Shown here: positions 56,689 through 64,000 of the stretch, piece by piece | How positions within the stretch are numbered: the first letter of the stretch is position 1 | Layout: the number at the start of each line of letters is the position of its first letter | Assembly: GCF_025319965.1 (NCBI RefSeq) | Contig: NZ_CP012549.1 | Coordinates: 1,178,001-1,242,000 of the forward strand | Direction of reading: 5' to 3' | Length of the DNA stretch: 64,000 nucleotides | Source: Campylobacter sp. RM16187 | Lineage (GTDB): Bacteria; Campylobacterota; Campylobacteria; Campylobacterales; Campylobacteraceae | Made by a program: the position numbers and the translations under genes | Notes under the pieces: model-generated | The model's input: the letters and a program-made list of their open reading frames with translations, nothing else | What the model was told of the DNA's origin: nothing | Databases searched by the model: none

Positions 56689-59286
56689 ATGCGAATTCTA
56701 GCTGTCATACTTGGACTTATTATACTGTTGCTTTTTGGCTCTTATATCATCGCTTTTACCGATTTTGGAAACGGCATCGTAAAGCCTTATGTTGAAAATA
56801 TTATTAAAGAAAAAAGCGGATTTAACGTCAAATTTGATAAATTTCAGATAAGACCTACAACTATTGATATAGCAACAAATATAAATAGCGAAATAAACGC
56901 TAAAGTAGAGGGGGAATTATCCTTATTTAGCCAATCTCTTGATCTTAAGTATAGCGTAGTGGTGGACAACTTAGTCTCTCTTGGCGTTGAACTTAAAGAA
57001 AAAATGCTATTTTCTGGAACAGTTAAAGGTAAATTTAGCGATTTTAACGCAAATGGAGCTGGAAATTTACTAGGTTCCAATCTTAAATTCGCAGCAAACT
57101 TAAAGGATTATAAACCGCTTGCACTTATTTTAGATGCAAAAAACATAGAGCTTGATAAGGCTCTGGCTTTAGCAAATCAGCCGATATACGCTAACGGCAA
57201 AATAGATATCACAGCAAATATAGCGGATGAGGGCGGCAAGCCAAACGGAACGGCAAACATCGATATTTTAAACATTAAAACCAATAATGCTTTAATCGCA
57301 AAAGACTTTAATGTCACGCTGCCTTCAAATTTTAGTGTAAACGGAGCGATAAAAGCAAATATAAAAGATTGGCTAGTAAATGCTAAAACAGCCTTTGTTG
57401 CGCCTATAGCTGTGGCGGGAAGTGAAAATACCATATATGATATCAACTCACAAACTCTAAGTAGCGATTTTAGAGTGATGATAGATGATTTAACCAAATT
57501 TGAACCTATTATAAACCAAAAGATTACTGGCACACTAAACATCAAAGGCAATACAATAGTAACCAAAAACCAGCTAAAAAATTTTGAAGCCGATATGAAC
57601 GGCTTTGGAGGCAGTGTCAAAGCCGTATTAAATAACGATAAGCTAACAGCTAAAATAAACTCATTAAGGCTTGAAGAGCTTATCAAAGTAGCTGCGATGC
57701 CGGCCTTTGCAAGCGCGGTTATAAGTGGCGATGCTATACTAAACGATATAAAAAATACAAAAAATATCTCGGGCAGTATTAAACTGACAGCCAGCAACGG
57801 CAAATTAAATCCAAGCGAGTTTAAAAAGCTTACAAATTTAGATATTGCCAGTGGAGTAAATTTTAACCTTAATGCAAATGCAGATGTTAAAAACGGAGAA
57901 GCGAAATTTGACGCAAACTTTCTTTCTAATTTGCTCAATTTAAAAGACCTAAAAGGCAGCTATGATATTGATAAAAAAGCCCTTGCAAGCAAATTTAGTC
58001 TAAACGTAGAAGACCTTGCAAAACTTGAGAGCATAGTTGGGCAAAAGCTATCCGGAAAAGTCGATATAAACGGTGATGTAAGCACGATTAACAATCAATT
58101 AAAAAGCCTAAATATTGACGGAAACGCGCTTGGCGGAAATATTAAGGCGAATTTAAAAGATGAAAAACTAACCGCAAATCTAAATTCGCTTTTACTTAAA
58201 GATATCTTTATCTTGATAGGCTCTAAGCCTTTAGCAAATGCTACAATAAATGCGGATGTGAATCTAAATGGGTTTGATATGAAAAATCTAAACGGAACAG
58301 CAAAAGTAAATATTAAAGATGGCCTGATATACGAAGCTGAAATGAGCAAAATGCTAGAAAAAAAGCTTCCGGCAGGGCTTAAATTTAGCGCAAATAGTGA
58401 TATAAATTTACAAAAAAGCGTAGCAAATTTTGATGTGCTTGCAAATTTACTATCAAGCAATAATACAAATTTAATAGCTCTTAAAAATACGAAAGGAAGC
58501 TTTGACATCAACCAAAATAGCCTAAAAAGCGTGTTTGAGCTTGATATACCAGAACTTAAAAATATAAGCTTTTTAACAGATCGCGTTCTATACGGACCGA
58601 TAAATTTAAAAGGAGACGCTCAAAAACAGGGCGAAAACATAACGGCAAACGTGACATCAAAGCTATTTAACGGCGATCTTAAAGGAAATCTACAAGATAA
58701 TAAACTTGTAATAAATTTAACTAAATTTACAGCCAAAGGGCTAACAGATATGTTAGGTTTTGCCAATATATATGATGGAGTTGGCGATATGGCTGCTGAT
58801 TATAACCTTGCCACACAAAGCGGTAAATTTAATGTTTTAGTAGATGAGGGAAGGCTTGTCAAAAATAATTTTACTCAAACTGTAGCGACATTTACAGGCA
58901 GAGATATTACCGGAGAAATTTACAGAAACAGCAAAATTTACGGAACTATAGATAAAAATTTAATAGACTTCAATGCCGATATGAATGCTACAAGGAGTCA
59001 GATAAATGTCGCAAATGGTAAATTTAATACTGCAACAAAAGCTATGAATATACCTGTAAAGATGAATTATGAAAAAACAGATATAGCTATCAATATAACC
59101 GGAACAAGCGATAATCCTAAGTATAATATTAGCTCGGATTACATAAAAGGCAAAGCCTTAAAAGAGCTAGATAGATTTTTAGATAAAAAGCTTGGCGGAT
59201 CGAAGAGCGATAGCAATGAAACAAACTCTACTGGTGGAATAAATAAAAACGATGTGATTAAAGACCTCATAAAAGGACTCTTTTAA
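56689..59286 (+). CDS. AsmA-like envelope protein with internal repeats
   Basis: An 865-residue protein with one N-terminal membrane anchor (about 2-22) and a long strand-rich periplasmic body. A unit of about 175-180 residues recurs, starting near 257 (SLSSDFRVMIDDL), 431 (ALASKFSLNVEDL) and 611 (SLKSVFELDIPEL), with similar NIKG/NGD and NQLKxxxxxxNxxGG segments in the first two. AsmA/TamB-family proteins bridge the envelope in lipid or protein transport. The gene is divergent from groESL and stands alone. Confidence 0.75.
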   Translation: MRILAVILGLIILLLFGSYIIAFTDFGNGIVKPYVENIIKEKSGFNVKFDKFQIRPTTIDIATNINSEINAKVEGELSLFSQSLDLKYSVVVDNLVSLGVELKEKMLFSGTVKGKFSDFNANGAGNLLGSNLKFAANLKDYKPLALILDAKNIELDKALALANQPIYANGKIDITANIADEGGKPNGTANIDILNIKTNNALIAKDFNVTLPSNFSVNGAIKANIKDWLVNAKTAFVAPIAVAGSENTIYDINSQTLSSDFRVMIDDLTKFEPIINQKITGTLNIKGNTIVTKNQLKNFEADMNGFGGSVKAVLNNDKLTAKINSLRLEELIKVAAMPAFASAVISGDAILNDIKNTKNISGSIKLTASNGKLNPSEFKKLTNLDIASGVNFNLNANADVKNGEAKFDANFLSNLLNLKDLKGSYDIDKKALASKFSLNVEDLAKLESIVGQKLSGKVDINGDVSTINNQLKSLNIDGNALGGNIKANLKDEKLTANLNSLLLKDIFILIGSKPLANATINADVNLNGFDMKNLNGTAKVNIKDGLIYEAEMSKMLEKKLPAGLKFSANSDINLQKSVANFDVLANLLSSNNTNLIALKNTKGSFDINQNSLKSVFELDIPELKNISFLTDRVLYGPINLKGDAQKQGENITANVTSKLFNGDLKGNLQDNKLVINLTKFTAKGLTDMLGFANIYDGVGDMAADYNLATQSGKFNVLVDEGRLVKNNFTQTVATFTGRDITGEIYRNSKIYGTIDKNLIDFNADMNATRSQINVANGKFNTATKAMNIPVKMNYEKTDIAINITGTSDNPKYNISSDYIKGKALKELDRFLDKKLGGSKSDSNETNSTGGINKNDVIKDLIKGLF

Positions 59287-59294
59287 TTAATTGG

Positions 59295-59329
59295 AAATTT
59301 GAGTGAAATTAACTTTCACTCAAATTTTA
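59295..59329. terminator. Bidirectional terminator between the AsmA-like gene and the Sel1 gene
   Basis: AAATTTGAGTGAAA (59295-59308) and TTTCACTCAAATTT (59314-59327) form a perfect 14-bp stem with a 5-nt loop between convergent genes. Confidence 0.8.
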
Positions 59330-59338
59330 CTTTGTATA

Positions 59339-59860
59339 TTATTTTATTGTATTAACGGTATTGCAAGCCTGCTCATTACCGTATTTGCAGCCTTTTGATA
59401 AAAGATCTTTGGCTTTTTGCATATCTTTAGCCACCTTATCTACCCCTTTACTATAAATAAGACCGCCTTTTAAACAAGATATATCGTCTCCGTGTTCACA
59501 GCCCTTTTCATAGGCTTCAGCTGCCATTTTCACATCTTTTTTGATAGATTTAGTGCCGTTTTCATAGATTCTACCTACGGCGCCACATCCAAAGCCTAGC
59601 TTGTTTTCACAGCTCTTTTTATAAATTTGTAGAGCTTTTTTCTCATCCTTTAGCACTCCTCTGCCATTTTCATAGAAGTTAGCTAGATTATAACAGTTAA
59701 ACATATGTCCTTTTTCGCAAGATTGCTCAAAAGCTTTGGCTGATTTTTCATACTCTCCGGACAAAACAGCCTCATCCAATACAGGCCCCACATGACTATC
59801 AGAACCCATAGAAAAGGCAAACGAACAGGCTGCCGCCAAACAGAATATAGTTTTTTTCAT
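59339..59860 (-). CDS. Periplasmic Sel1/Hcp-like cysteine-repeat protein
   Basis: A 173-residue exported protein with a signal peptide (about 1-18). It carries four C-x7-C Sel1 units: CEKGHMFNC, CENKLGFGC, CEHGDDISC and CKYGNEQAC, with YENGRGVLKDEKKALQIY as a typical repeat. It is like the protein at 38949-39458 but not an adjacent duplicate. Hcp-type role as an envelope scaffold is inferred. Confidence 0.87.
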   Translation of the reverse strand: MKKTIFCLAAACSFAFSMGSDSHVGPVLDEAVLSGEYEKSAKAFEQSCEKGHMFNCYNLANFYENGRGVLKDEKKALQIYKKSCENKLGFGCGAVGRIYENGTKSIKKDVKMAAEAYEKGCEHGDDISCLKGGLIYSKGVDKVAKDMQKAKDLLSKGCKYGNEQACNTVNTIK

Positions 59861-60008
59861 CTATTCTCCTTGTAATTTATTAAATCTTATTCTAAATCTA
59901 TATTTTAATCATACAGGCTTGATTTTAGCAGAGATTTGATAAATTTAAAAGCAAATTTATAAGTTTTGTATAGAAATATTAATTACATTAATGATTTAAG
60001 ATCAATCT

Positions 60009-60596
60009 CTATCTTTTAAATCTGTCAAAAAACCACATAAAGGCGAAAAGTAATCCAGCAGCTTTGACCATATTTTGATCATACATAAAATCTCTAGCCC
60101 TATTTACATCTATATAGACAAGATCGATATTTTCGCCATCTATTCCACCACCCTCACTTACTTTCATACTATCGTTTATGGTTGCATAAAACATAGTTTG
60201 AGAATTTCCTCCAAATCCAAGCGCTCCGTGAGTTACCACTATTTTTTCAGCATCCTCTATCTTAAATCCTACTTCCTCCATCACCTCTTCTATTATTGTA
60301 TCTTTTTCACTAAGCCCTTTATCCATAAGTCCTGCACAAAGCTCATACGTATAGCCCATTTCATAATAGCTCTTGCCATCTTTATGTAAGTTGTGCCATA
60401 CAGCCGGACGAAACTGCTTAACCAACAAAAACGCATCCTTTTCTTCATGATATAATAAAATAGACACGCTGTTATGCACTTTTACACAATCCCAATATTT
60501 TCGAGTTCCGTTTACGGAGTATCCTAAGCGATAAGGCTTTATGAAGTTAGATTCTTCTAAATTTAAAATTTCAATATCTTTTATAACAGTATCCAT
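60009..60596 (-). CDS. NUDIX hydrolase, NUDT14/UDP-sugar pyrophosphatase-like
   Basis: A 195-residue NUDIX protein. The box region is AGLMDKGLSEKDTIIEEVMEEVGF, where the IIEEVMEEVG stretch corresponds to the metal-binding RExxEE core but with Ile before Glu-Glu. The layout around ELCAGLMDK resembles NUDT14-type UDP-glucose/ADP-ribose pyrophosphatases. It overlaps mgtE by 16 bp. Substrate not assigned. Confidence 0.82.
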   Translation of the reverse strand: MDTVIKDIEILNLEESNFIKPYRLGYSVNGTRKYWDCVKVHNSVSILLYHEEKDAFLLVKQFRPAVWHNLHKDGKSYYEMGYTYELCAGLMDKGLSEKDTIIEEVMEEVGFKIEDAEKIVVTHGALGFGGNSQTMFYATINDSMKVSEGGGIDGENIDLVYIDVNRARDFMYDQNMVKAAGLLFAFMWFFDRFKR

Positions 60597-61954
60597 TTGG
60601 CAAGTCCTAAAAAGCTAAAAAATCCGACTACATCGGTAACTGTTGTAAGCAAAACGCTTGAACCGACAGCCGGATCTATATTAAATCTCTTTAAAGTTAA
60701 AGGTATTACGGTTCCAAAAAAGCCGGCAAAAAAGAAATTCATAAGCATGGCAGCACCTATAACCACGCCAAGCATCGGTCTATCAAACCAAAACGAAGCC
60801 ACAATACCTATCAAAACAGCAAATATCACACCGTTTGTAAAGGCTATGCCAAGCTCACGTTTCAAGGCGTGTTTTGCGTTTTTAAACTCAATTTCACCAA
60901 GAGTCAAACGTCTAACCGTAACAGTAAGAGCCTGAGTGCCGGTATTTCCACCCATTGATGCAACTATAGGCATTAAGATAGCTAGAGCTACATAACTTGC
61001 GATAGTGTCGTCAAAAAGACCTATAATACTAGATGAAACAATGGCTGTAAATAGATTTATCAGTAGCCAAACACCGCGAGATCTGGTAGCTTTTAGCAGG
61101 CTATCATCCTCTTCTTCGTCAGCATCGCCTACGTTTGCAAGGTTATAAATTTGCTCCGTTGCACTATCTTCTATAAAGTCATGCACATCATCTGTCGTAA
61201 TACGTCCTAAAAGCACACCTTTGCTATCAACTACAGGTATAGAGTTCAAATCGTAGTTTTGCACTCTGTCTACGACATCCTCTATAGGCTCACTATCCAT
61301 AGCTACGTGTGGCTTATACTTATCCTCTTTGTTTTTTTGAATGATCTCTTCAAGAGTTTTATTAAAATCAAATAAGATCAAATCTTCAAGCGGAATGGCA
61401 AATTTTAAAATTTGATCGTCATCTATTATAAAAAGCTGAGAAACGTTTTCCAGCTCACCATTTTCCTTTTGTTCTCTTAGTCTATTAACGGCTGTTTGCA
61501 GTTTTTCTTTTAAATTCGCGCTAAAAAGCTCCGTCTGCATATATGCACCGGCTTCATTCTCATCGTAGCTTCTAATCCTTAAAATTTCCTCTTGATCATC
61601 TCTGTCAAGACTATCAAAAACCTCTTTCGCCTTTTTTTCGTCAATATCCTCGATATATTCTAAAAGCTCTGCAGCATCGTCACTCTCTAGTTCTTCTATA
61701 GCCTCTATAATCTTATCCGTAGGCAGAGTCTCGATAACATCTTTAAGCATATGATCAGGAAGCTCTATCGCAACATCACCTAAAATTTCAGGTTCAAGCT
61801 TCTCTATATACTCGGCAAAAAGTTCCTCGTCATGCTGCCTTACAATCTTTAGATGCTGGGCTATATCAGCGGGACTCAGCTCCTCTTCGATAGTATCGTT
61901 TAAATGCGAATCTATGAGCTCTTTGGCTTCGGCTAATCGATCATTTTCATTCAT
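60581..61954 (-). CDS. mgtE: Magnesium transporter MgtE
   Basis: A 457-residue MgtE: an acidic N-domain (about 20-140, LPDHMLKDVIETLPTDK, LESDDAAELLEYI), two CBS motifs (about 145-265), a connecting helix and five membrane segments from about 290 with MPIVASMGGNTGTQALTV. The cytosolic part closes the Mg2+ pore when Mg2+ is high. It lies between nudix (overlap 16 bp) and the M23 peptidase gene upstream (8 bp gap). Confidence 0.94.
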   Translation of the reverse strand: MNENDRLAEAKELIDSHLNDTIEEELSPADIAQHLKIVRQHDEELFAEYIEKLEPEILGDVAIELPDHMLKDVIETLPTDKIIEAIEELESDDAAELLEYIEDIDEKKAKEVFDSLDRDDQEEILRIRSYDENEAGAYMQTELFSANLKEKLQTAVNRLREQKENGELENVSQLFIIDDDQILKFAIPLEDLILFDFNKTLEEIIQKNKEDKYKPHVAMDSEPIEDVVDRVQNYDLNSIPVVDSKGVLLGRITTDDVHDFIEDSATEQIYNLANVGDADEEEDDSLLKATRSRGVWLLINLFTAIVSSSIIGLFDDTIASYVALAILMPIVASMGGNTGTQALTVTVRRLTLGEIEFKNAKHALKRELGIAFTNGVIFAVLIGIVASFWFDRPMLGVVIGAAMLMNFFFAGFFGTVIPLTLKRFNIDPAVGSSVLLTTVTDVVGFFSFLGLAKWILL

Positions 61955-61962
61955 TTTAGTCC

Positions 61963-63129
61963 TTAAAATTCCACAAAGTTATCAAATGACTCTTCTTTTT
62001 CCGATACTACTTCTTTATCTAAATATTTTTTTATTTTAGAGTCATTTTCAGCCATAATCTTTTTAAATTCAGCGCTTACAGAGCTCTCTACACTACTCTT
62101 TTTTACTTTTAGCATATTTTCCGGATTTATGGCCTTTTGATTTTTATACAATCCAAAATGCAGATGTGGTCCGGTACTCATTCCGGTATTTCCTACGTAG
62201 GCTACAAGTTGATTTTGCTTGACTTTTACACCTGATTTTATGCCCTTGGCAAAACCATTTAAATGCGCGTACAAGGTCTCATATCCTCCACTATGCCTTA
62301 TTATCAGAACCTTGCCGTATCCGCCCTTTCTGCCTACAAATTTTACTGTTCCATCGCCCGCGGATTTTATAGGAGTACCTTTAGGTGCACCATAATCAAC
62401 CCCAAGATGAGCCTTATATCTTTTTAATACTGGATGATACCTCTTAAGTGTAAAAGGCGATGTTATGCGTGCATTTGCTATAGGTCTTATGAGAAAAAAT
62501 TTATCATTTTGCCTGCCGCTCTTATCATAAAATTTATTCTCAACTCTATATACGGCATACTTTTTTTTGTTCACCTCAATCATTGAAGAGTGAATTTCAG
62601 GCACACCAAAAACTCTACCAAGCCTTCTTTTTTGAGTGTAAACGATGATAAGCCTATCGCCTTTTTTAATCTTTCTAAAATCCACCTGACCGCTCATAGC
62701 AACGCTAAAAGCATTTGCAAGTGCTACATTACCGGTGTGATCTAAAATATCTTGATATGGAGAAATATTTATCTTGATGCTTAAAACTAGATCTTCTATC
62801 TGATATGATATTGGAGTTAACTGCACTTTAAATTTATCATTCACATCTTTATATATTTGAATTTGAAGCTCTTCGTTTATAGGGATTAAAACCTGTCTAA
62901 TGCCGCCCTCGTCATCCCTTAAAATTTGATATTTTACGCCTGCCATTATCTCGCTTACAGCTTCTTTATCCTCTCTATCCAAATTGTAATAGATAGATAA
63001 AGGTATAAAGTTGCTTTCAAGGAAGGTTAAAAATGTAGCGCCATTTGGCCATATAAGCTCTTCTACACTAGGTTTTGCGGCAAATAGCTGTAAAAAAAAT
63101 GTCATAAATAATATTATTTTTTTTACCAT
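61963..63129 (-). CDS. Exported M23 peptidase, Csd3/Pgp3-like cell-shape endopeptidase
   Basis: A 388-residue protein with a signal peptide (about 1-18) and an N-terminal domain before the C-terminal LytM/M23 domain (about 230-345). Zinc ligands are HLGVDYG (about 242) and HLHFG (GPHLHFGLY). The arrangement, length and N-terminal domain match Helicobacter Csd3/HdpA and C. jejuni Pgp3, which trim peptidoglycan crosslinks or act as carboxypeptidases and set helical shape. Divergent from the PGBA_N gene, with TATAAT at 63158-63163. Confidence 0.85.
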   Translation of the reverse strand: MVKKIILFMTFFLQLFAAKPSVEELIWPNGATFLTFLESNFIPLSIYYNLDREDKEAVSEIMAGVKYQILRDDEGGIRQVLIPINEELQIQIYKDVNDKFKVQLTPISYQIEDLVLSIKINISPYQDILDHTGNVALANAFSVAMSGQVDFRKIKKGDRLIIVYTQKRRLGRVFGVPEIHSSMIEVNKKKYAVYRVENKFYDKSGRQNDKFFLIRPIANARITSPFTLKRYHPVLKRYKAHLGVDYGAPKGTPIKSAGDGTVKFVGRKGGYGKVLIIRHSGGYETLYAHLNGFAKGIKSGVKVKQNQLVAYVGNTGMSTGPHLHFGLYKNQKAINPENMLKVKKSSVESSVSAEFKKIMAENDSKIKKYLDKEVVSEKEESFDNFVEF

Positions 63130-63157
63130 AAGCTCCCTTGGATAAAGAATGGATTTA

Positions 63158-63213
63158 ATTATACTTTGAACTTACTTATATTTTGCAAAACTAAAGCGGT
63201 TTTAGGCTATAAT
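63158..63213. promoter_or_regulatory. Divergent promoters for the M23 peptidase and PGBA_N genes
   Basis: A minus-strand TATAAT at 63158-63163 precedes the M23 gene and a + strand TATAAT at 63208-63213 precedes the PGBA_N gene by 31 bp, after a T-rich TTTTAGGC stretch typical of Campylobacter -16 regions. Confidence 0.5.
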
Positions 63214-63244
63214 CCTTTAAAATCTTAAAAATTTAGGAGAAAAT

Positions 63245-63964
63245 TTGAAAAATATAGTAGCTTTTTTAGTTATTTTTATATCATCTTGTTTTGCGGCACA
63301 ATTTAGCATGAATGAGTATAATACTCCGCTAATAGAAGCAAAAGACGGATACGGCACAATAATAGACAGCCCTGATATAGTTGTCGGCTCAAGTGGTATA
63401 GTAATGCATAATTTTGGTCTGTCAAAAAGATCAATAATAGCTCGTGCGAGTGTAACAGAAAAAAGTGGTGGGTTTGCCAAAGTTCGCTTTGAAGTATTTG
63501 ACTCTTTGGAGCAAAAGGCTATGCCAATACCCGGAATTCTTCCTGCAAGAGGTGATACTATCATACTAAACTACTTATATAACCGTTCTTTAATAGTAGT
63601 TCCAAATAAGGAAATTTATGATGAAGTAGTAAACTCTTTTAAAAGCATGGAGTTTATACATCCTGATATTGTAGGCTCATATTTAAGCTACGAATATAAG
63701 CCAAATCCTAGTCGCAACGACTTTCGCAAAATGTGCTCTCAAAGTGCGGCCGGACTAATATTTATAGCGATGAACAACGAAGCCTTGTTTGCAGATTGTC
63801 AAAGCTTTGAAGTTTTAAAGAGATTTAAAAGCGGTTCGGTAAGCTACTATCAACTACCGTTTTATACTCGCGTTAAAGACATAGATACCGTATTTTGGAA
63901 ATTTGGCTCAAGTAAAATAAGCGACTTTGATCGCCACTACAAATCACTTTTGAAAGAGAAATAA
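63245..63964 (+). CDS. Exported PGBA_N domain protein
   Basis: A 239-residue protein starting at TTG with a good RBS (AGGAGA 4-5 bp upstream). Signal peptide about 1-17. The pattern PILPARGDTIILNYLYNRSLIVVPN matches the N-terminal domain of Helicobacter plasminogen-binding protein PgbA (PF15436); this short version lacks the PgbA C-terminal part. Plasminogen binding is not implied. Two cysteines (KMCSQSA, ADCQSF) could pair. It overlaps the next gene by 1 bp. Confidence 0.83.
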   Translation: MKNIVAFLVIFISSCFAAQFSMNEYNTPLIEAKDGYGTIIDSPDIVVGSSGIVMHNFGLSKRSIIARASVTEKSGGFAKVRFEVFDSLEQKAMPIPGILPARGDTIILNYLYNRSLIVVPNKEIYDEVVNSFKSMEFIHPDIVGSYLSYEYKPNPSRNDFRKMCSQSAAGLIFIAMNNEALFADCQSFEVLKRFKSGSVSYYQLPFYTRVKDIDTVFWKFGSSKISDFDRHYKSLLKEK

Positions 63965-64000
63965 TGGAAAAAAGACATATAGATTTTTTTACTAGACTAC
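63964..64000 (+). CDS. Start of a GlcD-like FAD-linked oxidase (cut by window end)
   Basis: Only MEKRHIDFFTRL is visible, from the ATG at 63964 that overlaps the previous stop by one base. It resembles the start of Campylobacter GlcD-like FAD-linked oxidases; I cannot confirm it from 12 residues. Confidence 0.45.
   Translation, partial: MEKRHIDFFTRL

Noticed and set aside
57177-57938. 253-codon frame on the minus strand inside the AsmA-like gene
   Set aside because: Low-complexity hydrophobic composition mirrors the repetitive + strand gene; no independent start or motif.
63245-63964. Plasminogen-binding virulence factor
   Set aside because: Only the N-terminal PGBA domain is present; the family name alone does not support plasminogen binding.

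Overview
The window is a stretch of an AT-rich Campylobacterota chromosome, most likely the genus Campylobacter; I do not commit to a species. The genus call rests on katA followed by an ankyrin gene, a CjaA-type cysteine-uptake operon, Hcp/Sel1 cysteine-repeat proteins, a PGBA_N-domain protein, a Csd3/Pgp3-type M23 peptidase and the agmatine deiminase / CDF / N-carbamoylputrescine amidase operon. No insertion sequence, prophage, CRISPR array, tRNA or rRNA was seen. The DNA is densely packed, with many short gene overlaps.

Layout. 1-2200: the 3' end of ftsZ with its terminator, then a leftward cluster DUF2249 - histidine-rich membrane protein - MIP18/DUF59. 2300-8350: a leftward overlapping operon purL - SDH-type protease - DjlA-like co-chaperone - GNAT - purH. 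8430-9280: a CPBP membrane protease gene broken by a nonsense codon and a frameshift. 9360-14180: the classic rpmH-rnpA-yidD-yidC-jag-mnmE operon, leftward. 14360-16220: a divergent uracil-DNA-glycosylase-like gene coupled to an unknown periplasmic protein, converging on ybgC. 16670-24670: leftward genes for a membrane protein, a split ThrE-type exporter, a DUF4149 protein, prmC, an M48 protease, an NSS transporter and a BCCT transporter. 25030-30060: rightward katA-ankyrin, then cstA - CC-tail protein - ArsA-like ATPase. 30090-33420: a sulfide:quinone reductase-like flavoprotein and a triple-rhodanese lipoprotein, divergent from a small cysteine-containing periplasmic protein. 33450-36720: an ABC-F ATPase and a second NSS transporter. 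36930-39460: MATE, a YgjP-type peptidase and a Sel1 protein. 39500-47040: TAXI-TRAP transporter, DMT transporter, murI and an M16 peptidase, leftward. 47290-50330: putrescine synthesis from agmatine. 50480-54510: tsdA, then the CjaA-type cysteine ABC transporter. 54590-56520: groESL under a CIRCE element. 56690-59290: an AsmA-like protein. 59340-63130: Sel1 protein, NUDIX, mgtE and a cell-shape M23 peptidase. 63240-64000: PGBA_N protein and the start of a glcD-like gene.

Themes. Periplasmic sulfur chemistry is suggested by an SQR-like enzyme, three rhodanese domains, a thiosulfate dehydrogenase and a cysteine transporter. The most interesting units are (i) cstA / CC-tail protein / ArsA-like ATPase, (ii) the SQR / triple-rhodanese / cysteine-protein unit with a 23-bp palindrome between its arms, and (iii) the DUF2249 / seven-histidine membrane protein / MIP18 cluster.
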